A program made the translations under genes and the position numbers. From OLB11 sp041392835 (GTDB lineage: Bacteria; Bacteroidota; Bacteroidia; Chitinophagales; Chitinophagaceae), in assembly GCA_041392835.1 (NCBI GenBank), contig JAWKLF010000002.1:385074-449073 (forward strand): a stretch of 64,000 bases of DNA, in the 5' to 3' direction. The notes beneath the pieces were generated by a model. It ran no database searches, was not told where the DNA came from, and saw nothing but the letters and a program-made list of their open reading frames with translations. Shown here one piece after another: positions 1-8,803 of the stretch (position 1 is the stretch's first letter; each line of letters opens with the position of its first letter).

Positions 1-1
1 T

Positions 2-211
2 CAAAGGTGGGGTACAGGTTCTGCAAAACTTAATGTATCATGTGCATACAAAAAATCAACAGCAACTAGTTCGAGTATAGAACGCACTTATTCAATGAAT
101 ATTCATGTACAAGCTTCGCAGGATGAACAGCCAGCAGGAATAGAAAAATTACTAAATATTTTAGAAGGAGCAATGATTTCAACTCCAGGAGAATTAAGAC
201 AAGGAAATTAA
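2..211 (+). CDS. DUF2589-family protein, C-terminal part (partial)
   Basis: The open frame enters from the left edge in frame 2 and ends at TAA 209-211, giving about 69 residues. The end carries a YSMNIHVQASQDEQPAGIEK segment followed by a short helix (LLNILEGAM). This matches my memory of the C-terminus of DUF2589 proteins, where a YxVxVxAxQDxxPxGL block is followed by a helix. The family has no established function. The next two genes run in the same direction and are probably partners. The call rests on the C-terminal pattern only, because the N-terminal part lies outside the window. Confidence 0.6.
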   Translation, partial: QRWGTGSAKLNVSCAYKKSTATSSSIERTYSMNIHVQASQDEQPAGIEKLLNILEGAMISTPGELRQGN

Positions 212-221
212 TAACCAAAAT

Positions 222-251
222 AAAGAATGGGAGTAATTACTCCCATTCTTT
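222..251. repeat. 30-bp perfect palindrome between DUF2589 gene and next gene
   Basis: The left arm AAAGAATGGGAGTAA (222-236) is followed directly by its exact reverse complement (237-251). The palindrome starts 11 bases after the stop codon at 209-211 and ends 17 bases before the next ATG at 269. It is followed by A residues, not a T tract, so it is not a standard terminator for the + strand. It could be a weak terminator (TTCTTT is part of the stem), an mRNA processing or stabilising hairpin, or a binding site. Confidence 0.7.
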
Positions 252-268
252 AAAAAAAAATTCAAGCA

Positions 269-988
269 ATGGCAAATTTAAAAACATTTTTAGGCGAACT
301 AGTAACAAATATTAGCAAAGCTCGAGTTGAATCTGATATTCAATCTATTAGTATAGCTAAAGAATATGCAAAAGATGAGTTGTTAAAACATTTATCCATA
401 CCTCGAATGAAAGTAGATTCTGTGGAGATAAGTATTCCTCTGGGAATTACTGAAGTAAAATATAAAGAATCCGAAATTTTTGAGCCAATAGATAATAAAA
501 AAATGACTTCAGTAACTTATCAAAATATATTAAAGTCAATACAACTAGAGAAGATGCCTTTGGAGTATTCTAAAGCCTATATATCAACAATTCAATCTCA
601 GATTCAAATTTTAGAATCCCATGTAAAAGCTAATCAAAAAGAAAGAGCGTCACTTATTTTTCTGGATTCTATTTCATCTAAAATCGGTCAGGAAATTAAT
701 GCAATTTACAAATCATCAAAAAAGCAACCACTGAATTTAGAGCAAATAAAATTAATTCAGGATAATTTGAAAGAGCAACTTCAAAAAGAAGTAATTGATG
801 CAATTAAAGTAGAAAATAAAGAAAAAAAAGTAGATGAGATTGATGTCATTATTGAGTCATCTAAACTTCAAGAGGTCAAGCCCGAAAACTTAATTGTTGT
901 CAAGATGAAAATTTCTGAACAGGGGTTGGAATGGGTTAATTATGAAAATTTAAACGGAGAAGAAAAATCGAAATTAATACCTGAATAA
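269..988 (+). CDS. Hypothetical protein of the DUF2589-associated type
   Basis: The protein is 239 aa, without signal peptide or membrane segment. The N-terminus (LGELVTNISKARVESDI, then an IPRMKVDSVEISIPL segment around residues 44-60) resembles the start of proteins I recall next to DUF2589 genes, where a helical LxxLxxSLxxAR segment leads to an IPRFxLPEVxLDLP strand. The middle (residues 95-200) is strongly helical and charged. The last 40 residues look like beta structure (LIVVKMKISEQGLEWVNY). It lies 57 bp after the DUF2589 gene and 10 bp before the next ORF, so the three look like one operon. The role is unknown. Confidence 0.6.
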   Translation: MANLKTFLGELVTNISKARVESDIQSISIAKEYAKDELLKHLSIPRMKVDSVEISIPLGITEVKYKESEIFEPIDNKKMTSVTYQNILKSIQLEKMPLEYSKAYISTIQSQIQILESHVKANQKERASLIFLDSISSKIGQEINAIYKSSKKQPLNLEQIKLIQDNLKEQLQKEVIDAIKVENKEKKVDEIDVIIESSKLQEVKPENLIVVKMKISEQGLEWVNYENLNGEEKSKLIPE

Positions 989-998
989 AATATATAAC

Positions 999-1550
999 AT
1001 GAAAATTTCAAACCTCACTATAGTAGAAAAACTTAGAGAAAAAATATTAGTTTTTCCATCAATAGTTGATCAACTTCAACAGAAGGATAATCAATTTATT
1101 TTGAACTTAGAGCATTGGATGCGTGATATTGAAAATATTTTTAAAAATTTCAATATAACAGATGTTTCAGAAATAGCAGGATTAAGAAGCAAAATATTGT
1201 CATCATCTTTTGAAAGAGATAATAGACTTTCTTCAAGAAAAAAACAAATAAAGACAGCATCCGAAGTACTCTATGATGTTCAAAATCGCGTTCTTACTGT
1301 ATATAAATTACACGAAATGAGAGTTGAAGAATCAAGAGTCCTTTTAGTTCAGTTAATAAGCATAATTAACCAAACAGGCACTTTACAATATTCTCAATGC
1401 GCAAATTTTAATGATTTTATTTCGAAACTTTGGAATTCCTTTTATACTCTTGAGCAATTGCGCCCAAGCATACATAAAGTTTTATCCCTAGTATCACAAG
1501 TTGATGCACTTAGAATCATTGCTGAAGAAGTACAGATTGAGATGTGGTAA
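999..1550 (+). CDS. Hypothetical helical protein
   Basis: The protein is 183 aa, almost entirely predicted helix with charged repeats, and has no signal peptide or obvious catalytic motif. I do not recognise a family. It starts 10 bp after the preceding gene and runs in the same direction, which suggests it is the third member of the DUF2589 cluster. It ends 70 bp before a secreted T9SS protein. An antisense open frame over its end (1442-1630) is Phe/Ser-rich and taken to be spurious. Confidence 0.55.
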   Translation: MKISNLTIVEKLREKILVFPSIVDQLQQKDNQFILNLEHWMRDIENIFKNFNITDVSEIAGLRSKILSSSFERDNRLSSRKKQIKTASEVLYDVQNRVLTVYKLHEMRVEESRVLLVQLISIINQTGTLQYSQCANFNDFISKLWNSFYTLEQLRPSIHKVLSLVSQVDALRIIAEEVQIEMW

Positions 1551-1620
1551 GAATATCTATTAATAAACAGGGAAGCCGAAAACTGTATAGAGTAGGCAAA
1601 AAATAAAAACCTAAAAAAAA

Positions 1621-3891
1621 ATGAAAACAATTAATTATCTATTCATATTATTCATGTTAAATATTTTAGCATTGTGTAATTCGAAAGATGCAAATTCACA
1701 AATCTGTCCAACATCATGTAAAGTACCTAGCTTAACATTTAATACTGGCACAGATATTAGTGGTACACTCTTACCACTACCAACATCAACTTCACCAAAT
1801 GTTTTTGACCCCCTTTGGGTTGTTACTAACGCTCCTTCAAGCTCAGGCTTAACGTTACCTACCATACCAAAAGTAATAGTTCCTCTCTCGGTTTGGGGTG
1901 CTTCATCTACTACATATTCTACTATTGCTTCCAACGCAAGATGGATATCGCCTTTTCCAATTAGTAATTATGCTACCAACAATCCACCTCCAGACAACCC
2001 TTTTACATTTACAAGAAAATTCTGTGTCTGTGATGCAGACACATTTAACTTTAATGGACTAGTTAATGGCGATGATATTGTAAGTGTAGATGTAGATGGA
2101 ATTGTACTCTTACCATGGACTATTTTTTCTTCATCACCTCCATATGCCTGGCAATTTGTAAACAACTATAATGTGAATCTATTTTTGTCAGCAGGCTATC
2201 ATACGTTTAATATTCACCTCCGTAATCAAGGTGGCTCACTAATGGGCATTAACAATAATTGTACTGTAACTGCTTTATCTGGAGGAAATTTTGAAGCATA
2301 CCCATGTTGCTATTCTACTGGATCTATCAATGGAAGAAAATATAATGATGTCAATCATAATGGTGCGATTGATTTATTTGATACACCTATGTCTGGAATT
2401 CAATTTAATTTGACAGGTCCAGGTGGAACATTTTCTTCAACAACAAATAGCTTTGGTTATTATAATTTTTCTGGTGTTCCTGCTGGTACATATACATTAT
2501 CTGAAGTTATACCTACAGGGTGGATTCCAGTTATTCCCACATTGGGCACAATTCCTGTAACAGTTACAGTTGGAGGCATATTTACAATGGATTTTCTAAA
2601 TGATACTGCTCCTTGTAATATTCAAGTTGCAGAATCTCATACAAATAACAGCTGTTATGGTGAGCTCAATGGAACTGCATCAGTTTCTGTATCGGGTGGA
2701 ACTACTCCTTATACTTATAATTGGACCCCTGGAAATCCAATTGGAAATGGCACCCCTAATATATCAAATTTGAGTGCTGGTACATATATATGCACTGTTT
2801 CAGACGCAAACAATTGTACAAATACAATAACAGTTACAATAACTGAGCCTAGCTCAATGGTTGTAACTGCTGCTAATGTACAGGGTTGCACATCTTGTGC
2901 AATTCCTTTAGTAGGATCACCTACAGGTGGTACATTTAGTGTTCCAAATCCTTACACAGGAGCATCTACTTCGTATACATACACGTATACGGATCCTATT
3001 ACAGGATGTACTGCTACTTCAGCTCCAGCGTCTATTACAGTGGCTAATAATCTAAATGTTACAGGTCTAACAGTAACTGGCACTACAGGTAGTTCGGCTA
3101 CTTTAACTTGGGATAATATACCTTGTATAGCTTGGTACACGATTCGATATAGAGAAGTAGGTATATCAACTTGGACACTAGCTACTATCGGCACATCATC
3201 AAAAACAATTACAGGCCTGTCGTCCAATACAATGTATGAAGTGGAAATTAGTGCAAATTGCTCTGGAACAATTGCCAACAACTTCTCATCATCCATTTCG
3301 TTTACCACAGACGCACCTTGTCCAGAGCCATCTGGATTTGGCATATCCTATCATCCAACAGATAATGGAAGGGTTACTATTAGTTGGAGTGCTGGTGTTG
3401 GGATAGGTTTTAATTATCGTTATAGAATATTTGGCACAACTGCGTGGTTGCCATCCAGTGCAGGTGGAAGTGCATCTACCAATGCAAAGACTATTACTGG
3501 ATTAACTCATTGCGAAACCTATGAAATTCAAGTAAAGCAAAAGTGTTCCTTATTAGATCATAGCGTTTGGAGCCCATCTTATATTTTTACTACCAATTGT
3601 CCTAAGCCATCTAACCAATCTTCAATTCAAGATGTACTAACGGAAGATATAAGTATATATCCTAATCCAGTAGACAATGTGCTAACTATTGAAATAGTTG
3701 AAACAGAAGAACATCAAACTCGTATTCTCGTAATGGACGCTATGGGTAAAATGCTGAAACAAGTTCAAACGACAACTGTAGTTGGAAGTAATAATACCTC
3801 TATCGATATGAGTGAGTATCCTCATGGTTTATATATCGTTCAAATATTTAGTAACAACGTTTTAAAGTCGACCCAAAAAGTAACCAAATAA
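1621..3891 (+). CDS. T9SS-secreted multidomain surface protein (SdrD B-like, SprB-like, FN3)
   Basis: The protein is 756 aa. The order of parts is: a signal peptide at residues 1-25; a Cys-rich N-terminal beta region; an SdrD B-type domain near 240-325 (GRKYNDVNHNG start, GTYTLSEV end); an SprB-like repeat near 335-410 (NGTASVSVSGGTTPYTYNW, later LSAGTY); two fibronectin type III-like modules near 475-560 and 565-655; and a type A T9SS C-terminal sorting domain (YPNPVDNVLTIE, then GLYIVQI near the end). The protein is expected to cross the outer membrane by type IX secretion and to be anchored or released. A strong terminator follows. The ligand is unknown. It is on the same strand as the DUF2589 cluster but probably a separate unit. 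Confidence 0.8.
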   Translation: MKTINYLFILFMLNILALCNSKDANSQICPTSCKVPSLTFNTGTDISGTLLPLPTSTSPNVFDPLWVVTNAPSSSGLTLPTIPKVIVPLSVWGASSTTYSTIASNARWISPFPISNYATNNPPPDNPFTFTRKFCVCDADTFNFNGLVNGDDIVSVDVDGIVLLPWTIFSSSPPYAWQFVNNYNVNLFLSAGYHTFNIHLRNQGGSLMGINNNCTVTALSGGNFEAYPCCYSTGSINGRKYNDVNHNGAIDLFDTPMSGIQFNLTGPGGTFSSTTNSFGYYNFSGVPAGTYTLSEVIPTGWIPVIPTLGTIPVTVTVGGIFTMDFLNDTAPCNIQVAESHTNNSCYGELNGTASVSVSGGTTPYTYNWTPGNPIGNGTPNISNLSAGTYICTVSDANNCTNTITVTITEPSSMVVTAANVQGCTSCAIPLVGSPTGGTFSVPNPYTGASTSYTYTYTDPITGCTATSAPASITVANNLNVTGLTVTGTTGSSATLTWDNIPCIAWYTIRYREVGISTWTLATIGTSSKTITGLSSNTMYEVEISANCSGTIANNFSSSISFTTDAPCPEPSGFGISYHPTDNGRVTISWSAGVGIGFNYRYRIFGTTAWLPSSAGGSASTNAKTITGLTHCETYEIQVKQKCSLLDHSVWSPSYIFTTNCPKPSNQSSIQDVLTEDISIYPNPVDNVLTIEIVETEEHQTRILVMDAMGKMLKQVQTTTVVGSNNTSIDMSEYPHGLYIVQIFSNNVLKSTQKVTK

Positions 3892-3917
3892 GATCAACCC
3901 CATTTTGATACTTTCTT

Positions 3918-3955
3918 AAGAGGTTATCTAAAAATTGGATAACCTCTTTTTTTAT
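3918..3955 (+). terminator. Rho-independent terminator after the T9SS protein
   Basis: Stem AAGAGGTTATC (3918-3928) pairs exactly with GATAACCTCTT (3938-3948) around a 9-base loop and runs into a T tract. It sits 27 bp after the stop codon of the 1621-3891 gene. On the other strand the hairpin is not followed by U residues, so it should stop only the rightward transcript. Confidence 0.85.
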
Positions 3956-3987
3956 TTATAGAAAATCTATTTGATTATTTTCACAAA

Positions 3988-5099
3988 TCAACTACGCTTT
4001 CTATAATTCAATACTGCCCAAACATTAAAAATCAAGCCTATAACAAACATATATACAAGATGATGGCTTACATCTATCAGACTACTTCCACGCACCATAA
4101 CCATACGCATGACTTTGATAAAATGGCTAACCGGAAAGCAATAGGTAACAAACTTTGCCCATTCGGGCATGCTATCCAAATTCGTAAATAAGCCACTCAT
4201 CATATTTAATATGTTTAAAAAGAAAAATGCTAAGGACATAACTTGCTGTTGCGTTTCGCTATAGGTACTCAGCAACAAACCAAAACCTATAAGCGCAAAT
4301 AAATAAACAAACACACCGGCAAATAATGTCCCAAAACTACCTACTGGAAATACACCGTAAAAAGCATAAGCAATAAATAAGCCTATAGTAAACACAACGA
4401 TAGATAAAAGATAAAAAGGTACTAACTTCCCTATGATAAAATGATATTTTTTTATTGGTGTTACATTTATCTGTTCTATAGTTCCTATTTCTTTTCGTTG
4501 ACCATATTAAAGGCCGCCTGCATAAGTCCAATACCTGTAATGAGATTGACCAATATGCCAGGCACAATAAAAATATAATAATTTAAAAATGGGTTATACC
4601 AATGTGTAGATATAACACGCACGGAAGCCAGGTTTAGTTGTGGCATCACATATTTTTCGGTCCATTCTTTGTTAAAGTCCGATATAATTTGCCCAAGATA
4701 AGAACCAGACAAACCTCCTTTTACACCCTCTATTGCATTTATTTGCAGGTCTATTTTTTCTCTTCCTTCTCGTATCAGATTTTTTTCAAAGTGATTGGGG
4801 ATTTCGATGGCCACATCGGCCAAATCATGTTCTATGTAATTTAATGCTTCCTGATTATTTTTTGCTGTAGCATATAATTTAAAATGACCAGAAGCCGTAA
4901 TTTTTTTTATAAGCTGTTGTGAAGTGCTTGAATAGTCATTATCTACTACAACCAATGAAATATTTTTTACAGAAAAATTAGCTGCCATAGGCAACAAAAT
5001 AAGCTGAATAATAGGTGCTATCAAAAGCATTCTCACTAAGCCCTTACGTCTTTTTAGCTGATTAAATTCTTTTTCTAATATAAAATAAAGGCTTCTCAT
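3988..5099 (-). pseudogene. ABC-2 type permease, broken by a one-base frameshift
   Basis: Two frames together cover one ABC-2 permease. The first part (4485-5099, 204 aa) has an N-terminal membrane segment, a large extracytoplasmic domain and the start of the membrane core. The second frame continues through about 4480 down to 3988 with the remaining membrane segments. The frames join at the T run 4492-4495. Adding one base restores a reading through VNEKEIGTIEQINVTP, which aligns with VKEKEMGTMEILLVSP in the neighbouring permease. The repaired length of 370 aa matches the neighbour's 369 aa. The start codon overlaps the stop of the upstream permease by 1 nt (TAATG). It is the last gene of the efflux operon and corresponds to YbhR/YbhS. 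The cause may be a sequencing error, a true mutation or, less likely, programmed -1 slippage. Confidence 0.85.
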
Positions 5100-6208
5100 T
5101 ATTCCTGCAATCTGATTTTAAATTTCTTGATACTAAGGGCCAACAATACTATCGTCATGAAAACTAAGATGGACATTTCTTTCCAAACGCTAAAAAAACC
5201 AAGCCCTTTAAGCATCACATCTTTTATGATAATAAAATACCACCTGCTAGGTACTATATTGGACAATAGTTGAAGCCCTATAGGCATATTTTCAATTGGA
5301 AACATAAATCCAGTAAGCAACAATGTTGGAAGCATCATGCCGAGCAAAGAAGTCATCATAGCTGCTTGTTGCGACTTTGCGGATGTACTGATAAGCAAGC
5401 CTATAGCCAATGATGTCAAAATAAATAATGTGCTTGCAAAAACAAGTAAAAGAATGCTCCCTTTTATTTCTAAACCCAACATGGTAACGCTTAATATCAA
5501 TATCAATAATAAATTGAGAATACTAATAATAAGATAAGGCATAAGTTTTGAAATAATTATATATATAGGTTTAAATGGTGATACCAATAAAATTTCCATC
5601 GTACCCATTTCTTTTTCTTTGACAATCGAAACTGAACTCATCATAGTACATACTAGCATTAAAACCAAAGCTATAACACCAGGAACAAAATTGTAAGCAC
5701 CTTTTAATTCTGGGTTATACAACATTCTTACTTCTGGTATGATTTGTATTGCATTTTCAGCATTTTTACTTGTACTCATAAGATAATCTTGTATACTATT
5801 TTGCAAATAGTTACTAATAGCTGTAGCCTCATTGGGATCAGTAGCATCTGTAATAATTTGTATTTGAGAATTTTTTTGTTTTAGAAGGTTATCTCCAAAA
5901 TCATTTGGTATCACTATAGTTCCTTTTATGATATCCTTTCTAAATAATTCATCAGCTATTTTTGGATTTTTCACTATTTGGTACACATCAAAATATGTAT
6001 TTGCATTGATTTTATCAATCATTAAGGCACTAGCTTCGTTTCTAGCATAATCTACTATAGCAATTTTTGAGTTTTTTATTTCATTGGTTAACGCAAAACC
6101 AAACAATACTATTTGGGCTATAGGCATTCCAAACAAGAGCAACAGAGATTTTCTATCTCTAAAGACATGTTTAAATTCTTTTCGTATAAATACTACCAAT
6201 TGTTTCAC
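5099..6208 (-). CDS. ABC-2 type transporter permease (YbhS/YbhR-like)
   Basis: The protein is 369 aa with the ABC-2 layout: one N-terminal membrane helix (about 20-42), a large extracytoplasmic domain (about 45-170), then five hydrophobic segments from about 175 to 365. The cytoplasmic EKEMGTMEILLVSPF coupling motif after the second helix is typical. It is the membrane half of an ABC exporter working with the two ATPases encoded just upstream and with the frameshifted permease that follows. It starts 2 bp after the preceding ATPase gene. The substrate is unknown, probably drugs or other hydrophobic compounds. Confidence 0.9.
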   Translation of the reverse strand: MKQLVVFIRKEFKHVFRDRKSLLLLFGMPIAQIVLFGFALTNEIKNSKIAIVDYARNEASALMIDKINANTYFDVYQIVKNPKIADELFRKDIIKGTIVIPNDFGDNLLKQKNSQIQIITDATDPNEATAISNYLQNSIQDYLMSTSKNAENAIQIIPEVRMLYNPELKGAYNFVPGVIALVLMLVCTMMSSVSIVKEKEMGTMEILLVSPFKPIYIIISKLMPYLIISILNLLLILILSVTMLGLEIKGSILLLVFASTLFILTSLAIGLLISTSAKSQQAAMMTSLLGMMLPTLLLTGFMFPIENMPIGLQLLSNIVPSRWYFIIIKDVMLKGLGFFSVWKEMSILVFMTIVLLALSIKKFKIRLQE

Positions 6209-6210
6209 TT

Positions 6211-6948
6211 CTATTCTGTTCTTTTTGCTTTTCTTGCCAAAGCATAAAATACGTCTTCCATGCTTTGCACTTGCATTTGTTTTTTTAAATTGTTTGGACT
6301 ATCTAATGCTTCTATAACACCATCCACCATGATAGAAACACGATTACAATATTCAGCCTCATCCATATAATGTGTAGTTACAAACACAGTTACATATTGG
6401 CTTGCGGCATAATAAATTAAATCCCAAAATTGCCTACGAGTTACCGGGTCCACGCCTCCGGTAGGTTCATCCAGAAATACAATTTTGGGCTCATGGACTA
6501 ATGCTACACTAAATGACAATTTTTGTTTCCAACCCAATGGCAACTCGGCAACCAATTTATTAGCTTCTTTGGTAAGTCCTAATTCAGATAGCAATTCGTC
6601 CGTTTTGGATTTTATTTTTTTTATACTTAGTCCATAGATGCCTGCATAAAAACGAATATTTTCTTTTATCGTCAAATCCTCATACAACGAAAATCGTTGG
6701 CTCATATAGCCAATATTTTTTTTAATCTTTTCGTTTTCTTTATATACATCAAAACCTGCCACAGTGGCTTCTCCCGAAGTGGGCATACTCAATCCACAAA
6801 GCATACGCATAGCGGTGGTTTTGCCTGCACCATTGGCTCCCAAAAATCCAAATATTTCTCCTTTGGCAACAGAAAACGTAAGCTCCCTTGCTGCTATAAA
6901 GTGGCCAAACGCCTTAGTTAAATTGTGTGTACTTATGACGGTTTCCAT
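6211..6948 (-). CDS. ABC transporter ATP-binding protein
   Basis: The protein is 245 aa from the chosen start (METVIS). An in-frame ATG 30 bp further upstream would lengthen the overlap with the preceding gene to 46 bp, whereas the chosen start overlaps by 16 bp. Motifs are Walker A GANGAGKTT (about residue 38), a degenerate signature LPLGWKQKL in place of LSGGQ, Walker B IVFLDEPTGG and the switch His in TTHYMDEAE. The two ATPase genes together correspond to the fused double ATPase YbhF of E. coli. The altered signature suggests that this half may not hydrolyse ATP equally. Confidence 0.9.
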   Translation of the reverse strand: METVISTHNLTKAFGHFIAARELTFSVAKGEIFGFLGANGAGKTTAMRMLCGLSMPTSGEATVAGFDVYKENEKIKKNIGYMSQRFSLYEDLTIKENIRFYAGIYGLSIKKIKSKTDELLSELGLTKEANKLVAELPLGWKQKLSFSVALVHEPKIVFLDEPTGGVDPVTRRQFWDLIYYAASQYVTVFVTTHYMDEAEYCNRVSIMVDGVIEALDSPNNLKKQMQVQSMEDVFYALARKAKRTE

Positions 6949-7850
6949 TCGTTTGTATTTAATAATTGGATAAAACAATCTTCGAGCGTTGGTGTAATTT
7001 TTTGTATCGTAAAGGATTCATCATCTAAAAATTGAGATTCTATATCCGACACTGTAGAATCTTCTTTTAAAGTAATATGAATATTATTTCCAAAGGCAAA
7101 ACAAGATGCAGTAAGGGGATGTGCACGCAGTTTTAAAAGTGTTTTATAAGCATCTGCTCCATTTACACCATATAGGTTTTGTGTATATTGCTCAATAAAT
7201 TGCTGGGGCTTGTTTTTTGATAATATAGTTCCATTTTGCATAAAAGCTACTTGATCACAAAGCGAAGCTTCATCCATATATGGTGTGCTAACTAAAATTG
7301 TTAAGCCTTGCTTTTGCAAATTTTTTAGCATGGTCCAAAATTCCTTTCTAGAAACCACATCAACACCTGTAGTAGGTTCGTCTAAAAAAAGTGCAAGTGG
7401 TTTATGAATTAAAGCGCAACAAAGTGCTAATTTTTGTTTCATACCACCACTTAACTTTCCCGCTTTTCTATTTTTAAATGGTTCTAATTGTTGATATATA
7501 TCTTTTATCAAATGATAATTAGATTGTATACTCGTATTGAAAACCGTTGCAAAAAAGTTTAAATTTTCTTCTACTGTTAAATCGAGGTATAAGGAAAATT
7601 TTCCAGGCATATAACCTACATGTTTTCTTATTTCTTTAAACTGAGTTACTACATCAAAATTACTTACAGAGGCCTGACCCGTGTCTGGTAAAAGTAGGGT
7701 TGTCAGTATACGAAACAAGGTGCTTTTACCAGCACCATCAGGACCTATAAGCCCAACTATTTCGCCCTCATTTACATTTAAAGAAATATCCTTTAAGGCT
7801 TGTACAGTACCTTTATTATACGTTTTTGATATATTATTTATACTAATCAA
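6933..7850 (-). CDS. ABC transporter ATP-binding protein
   Basis: The protein is 305 aa. Walker A GPDGAGKSTL is near residue 36, the canonical signature LSGGMKQKL near 137 and Walker B LALFLDEPTTG near 157. The usual switch His position reads STPYMDEA, so the H-loop His is replaced by Pro, while the partner ATPase keeps it. The last 80 residues form a regulatory tail. The gene starts 4 bp after the HlyD-type gene and its end overlaps the next ATPase gene. The complementary defects (no H-loop His here, degenerate signature in the partner) suggest an asymmetric heterodimer. Confidence 0.9.
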   Translation of the reverse strand: MISINNISKTYNKGTVQALKDISLNVNEGEIVGLIGPDGAGKSTLFRILTTLLLPDTGQASVSNFDVVTQFKEIRKHVGYMPGKFSLYLDLTVEENLNFFATVFNTSIQSNYHLIKDIYQQLEPFKNRKAGKLSGGMKQKLALCCALIHKPLALFLDEPTTGVDVVSRKEFWTMLKNLQKQGLTILVSTPYMDEASLCDQVAFMQNGTILSKNKPQQFIEQYTQNLYGVNGADAYKTLLKLRAHPLTASCFAFGNNIHITLKEDSTVSDIESQFLDDESFTIQKITPTLEDCFIQLLNTNEWKPS

Positions 7851-7854
7851 TTTG

Positions 7855-8793
7855 CTATTGAATTTCTATTTCACCATACATACCAATTTTCAAAAAGCCA
7901 TCATTGGCAACTCTCACTTTCGTTGCATATACCAAATTGGCTCTCTCATTTTTTGTCAAAATCGTTTTAGGAGTAAATTCAGCTTTACTACTAACCCAGC
8001 TTATACGTCCATTGTATTCTTTTTGTGTTTCTGCTTGGTCTGTAAACACTTTTACCGTTTGTCCTAATTTGATTTGAGCCAGCTGATCGCCTGTTATATA
8101 TACTCTTAGTGTCATGGTGTCCATATTGGCTATTTTAAAGATTGGCTTACCCAAAGTAAGCATTTCGCCTTTACTGGCATATTTAGACAACACAGTACCG
8201 CGTATTGGCGAAATAATTTCGCCTTTACTGATTTGGTTTCTTATCTGTGCTATAGATTTCTGAAGGGGTGCTTGCTCACTCAAAATGCTTCTATTTTGAG
8301 TTTGAACAGCTGTAACCTGAACATTTAATTGTTGCTTAGTTACAAGTACTTGTTTGTTCAGTTGGTCAATTTGTGCAAGAATATCATCTAACTGTTTTTG
8401 TGTAGCGGCATCAGCTTTTACTAAGTTGCTTACTCTTATTTTTTCTTTTTGAAGCTGCGAAAGCTGCGACTGCAAAACTTGCAATTGCTTTTGAATTAAT
8501 TTGACTTGTTCATGAGGGCTTGACGTTTTTTGACTAAGTGCCTTTACACTTGCTTCTATTTGTTCTGCTTTCAACTTGTCATTACTCACATCAATTTGCC
8601 CTACAGTTTGGTTTTCTTGTAGTATGACACCCTCTTCCAAGGTTAGCATTAGGATTTTACCATTTACTTCGGAGGATACAATGACTTCGTCGGCTTCAAA
8701 AGAACCAGAAGCGTCGCGTGCTTTTTCGTTTCGGCAAGCATATAAAAAACTGGCTAAACAGATAATAGAAAATAAGTTTATTGATTTTGACAT
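7855..8793 (-). CDS. HlyD/YbhG-type membrane fusion lipoprotein of the efflux pump
   Basis: The protein is 312 aa from the chosen ATG at 8793. The longer open frame to 8835 would overlap tolC and place extra residues before the signal sequence. The signal peptide ends in the lipobox LYAC, so it is probably a lipoprotein. A biotinyl-lipoyl-like half (VNGKILMLTLEEG, later GTVLSKYASKGEML) flanks a long coiled coil (about residues 75-185), then a beta-barrel domain. It bridges the ABC permeases and the TolC channel. It is 10 bp from tolC and 4 bp from the next gene. Confidence 0.9.
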   Translation of the reverse strand: MSKSINLFSIICLASFLYACRNEKARDASGSFEADEVIVSSEVNGKILMLTLEEGVILQENQTVGQIDVSNDKLKAEQIEASVKALSQKTSSPHEQVKLIQKQLQVLQSQLSQLQKEKIRVSNLVKADAATQKQLDDILAQIDQLNKQVLVTKQQLNVQVTAVQTQNRSILSEQAPLQKSIAQIRNQISKGEIISPIRGTVLSKYASKGEMLTLGKPIFKIANMDTMTLRVYITGDQLAQIKLGQTVKVFTDQAETQKEYNGRISWVSSKAEFTPKTILTKNERANLVYATKVRVANDGFLKIGMYGEIEIQ

Positions 8794-8803
8794 AATATAT
8801 TTT

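Noticed and set aside
2952..3344. Antisense 130-codon frame inside the T9SS protein gene
   Set aside because: It lies fully opposite a well-supported coding region with clear domains. It shows no motif and follows from low stop frequency in the repeat-rich sequence.
4337..4567. Frame of 76 codons across the permease frameshift
   Set aside because: It is neither of the two true frames and has no membrane pattern. The correct reading jumps between the other two frames.
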